Positions 62,078-64,000 of a DNA stretch of 64,000 bases are shown in pieces. This DNA comes from Ascoidea asiatica. Lineage: Eukaryota > Ascomycota > Saccharomycetes > Ascoideales > Ascoideaceae. Where the stretch lies: positions 310,001-374,000 of the forward strand of contig BCKQ01000009.1 of NCBI GenBank assembly GCA_001600695.1. Reading direction: 5' to 3'. A program made the translations under genes and the position numbers. The notes beneath the pieces are model-generated. The model was not told the origin of the DNA, did no database searches, and saw nothing but the letters and a program-made list of their open reading frames with translations. Within the stretch, counting starts at the first letter, position 1. Each line of letters opens with the position of its first letter.

Positions 62078-63860
62078 TATTGAAAATTTAAATAATCCAT
62101 TACCTTTTGGTTTATCTTTAAAAAAAATTAAAAATTCAGATTCTATAAAACAATTAATTTATTTTAAAAATTTAATATCTTCAAAATTAGATTTATTAGA
62201 AATTAGAAAAAATTTAAATTCAAATGAAATTAATGAAATTGATTATAAAATTTTAAATTTAAATAAAATGAGAAAAATTTCTTTTGATAAAATTGCAAAT
62301 TTAGAAAAACAAGAAATTTATTTAGAAAATAATATTAATGAAATTAATATAAAAATTAATAATTTAATTAATCTTCATAATAATACTTCCACCACCAATA
62401 ATAATAATAATAATAATTCATTGAATATTAATGATTTACAATCTACTTTAAATAATAATAATAATAATTATGAAAATGAAAATGAAAATGAAAATGAAAA
62501 TGAAAATGAGAATGAGAATGAAATTAATAATAGGGATAATGACAATGACAATGACAATGACAATGACAATGACAATAATAATGACAATAATAATGACAAT
62601 GATATGTTATTATCTGCTTCAATATATTCAAAAATTCAAAAAAATCCACCAGAAAATTCATATTCTTCAACATTAAATAAAAAAAAAAAAAAAAAATTTA
62701 CAAAACAATTAAAATCTTTAAGAAAAACAATTCCAACTTTACATCAATATTATAAACCAGGTTCAAAAATTTTTGAATTTAAAGCTCATGATATTAATTC
62801 TCCAATAATTTGTTTTGATTTTGATTTACCTTTTGGTACTTTAATAACTTCTTCAATTGATTCAACTTTAAGAATTTGGGATTTATCTCAACATGATACT
62901 TCTTTATTAGATCATGATTTTGATGATAATAATAATATCGAAAATAATAATAATAATAATAATAATACTAGAATAAAATGTATAGGACTCTTAGAAGGTC
63001 ATAATGGTCCTGTAAATTGTATGCAAATGGATGATAATTATATTGTCACTGGTTCTCAAGATACTTGTTTAAAATTATGGAATTTAAATAAAATTTCTAA
63101 TTTTGATAATAATATTATACCTGAAGAAAATTTAAATTTAAATGATAATAATCCATGTATTTTTACTTTTGAAGATCATATAGATGAAATAACTTCTTTA
63201 TATTTTGAAAATTATAATCTTGTTTCAGGTTCTTTAGATAAAACTATACGACAATGGGATATGCAAAGTGGAACTTGTTTACAAACTTTAGATATTTTAT
63301 GGGCTTCATCTCATTCTTCTATTGATAATAATTCTATAAATTCTTTAAATTATTTAAATTCTTCAAATATTATTAAAAATTATCAAAAAAATTTAAAAAA
63401 AATACCATTTGTTGGTGCTTTACAATGTTTTGATGCTGCTCTTGCTTCTGGAACTGCTGATGGTATTGTAAGATTATGGGATTTAAGATCTGGTAATGTT
63501 ATAAGATCTTTAATTGGTCATACAGGTCCTGTAACAACTTTACAATTTGATGATATTAATTTAATAACTGGTTCTCTGGATAGATCAATTAGAATTTGGG
63601 ATTTAAGAACTGGTTCTATAATTAATTCTTTTAATTATAATAATGGTATTACAAATTTACAATTTGATAAAAGTAAAATTGTTTGTTCTTCAATAGAAAA
63701 TACTGTTAAAATTTTTGATAGAATTGAAGAAAGACATTGGGAATGTGGTCAAGGTTTATCTGATGATAATTATAAAGGTATAATAAATTATGTTAAATAT
63801 AGAGAAGGCTTTTTAGTTGAAGGTAGATCTGATGGAACTATTGGTACATGGTCAATTTAA
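61380..63860 (+). CDS. MDV1: Mdv1-like WD40 mitochondrial fission adaptor
   Basis: 826 residues (S. cerevisiae Mdv1 714; Caf4 is its paralogue). The N-terminal extension contains Mdv1-type sequence (ATQRLSKAVTSTATAL, HYQKAIYDTLIKPSKDL, APSELFRS, YRAISHIPDNLL), which binds Fis1. A coiled coil at about 265-330 (LEIRKNLN to NEINIKINNL) would dimerise. Asn and Glu-Asn/Asp-Asn runs (about 345-405) are low-complexity. Seven WD40 repeats fill about 467-826, e.g. STLRIWDL, TCLKLWNL, KTIRQWDM, GIVRLWDLRSG and RSIRIWDLRTG, and bind Dnm1. It links Fis1 on the outer membrane to the Dnm1 GTPase during mitochondrial division. Confidence 0.88.
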
Positions 63861-64000
63861 ATCTCTTAAAAATAATTAAATAAATTAAAAAAAAAAAAAA
63901 AAAAAGTATTATATTTTCTCTTGTGATATTAATTAAACATTTCTATTCTTTGTATATAAATTTTATATCATTTCCATTTTGGAAAATGAATATCTTACAT

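Overview
The window reads as one stretch of a nuclear chromosome from a budding yeast (Saccharomycotina). The evidence is compact, mostly intron-less genes with clear yeast orthologues (VPS24, RRS1, MSH1, COA1, MSO1, DCR2, LHS1, GAD1, MDV1); three short 5'-proximal introns with yeast-type branch sites; and very AT-rich DNA with long Asn, Lys and Ile runs. A XlnR/XYR1-type zinc-cluster regulator, a full-length CCDC124-type protein and a NIPA-type transporter argue against a close relative of S. cerevisiae. CTG codons are rare and the few informative ones do not settle whether CTG is Leu or Ser. I saw no tRNA, rRNA, transposon or CRISPR array.

Layout. 0-8 kb: Ksp1-like kinase, CCDC124/Oxs1-like ribosome factor, a mitochondrial DUF2358-like protein, and a DEK_C+SWIB protein (Uaf30/Tri1 type). 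8-17.3 kb: two tandem Munc13-like paralogues, the first diverged in its C2 domain. 17.3-25.7 kb: a long gene-free region with an imperfect inverted repeat, then the XlnR-type regulator, a double-SANT protein and MSO1. 26-34 kb: COA1 and MSH1 from one divergent promoter with a TCACGTGA site, spliced VPS24, and DCR2. 34-41 kb: a divergent pair of secreted, probably GPI-anchored paralogues with an unrecognised Cys-containing amphipathic domain, then an unrecognised 306-residue protein. 41-49.5 kb: two long gene-poor regions around a NIPA-type Mg transporter and spliced RRS1. 49.5-64 kb: GAD1, LHS1, a spliced PAM1/SVL3-like gene, an extremely AT-rich orphan and MDV1.

Most genes are ordinary housekeeping functions with no operon-like logic. 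Local themes are mitochondrial genes sharing a divergent promoter (COA1/MSH1), membrane traffic (Munc13-like pair, MSO1, VPS24, SVL3-like), and the secreted-protein pair, which is the best candidate for undescribed biology. By eye, many upstream and divergent intergenic regions carry a 100-350 bp island much richer in GC than the surrounding genes, while convergent intergenic regions do not.
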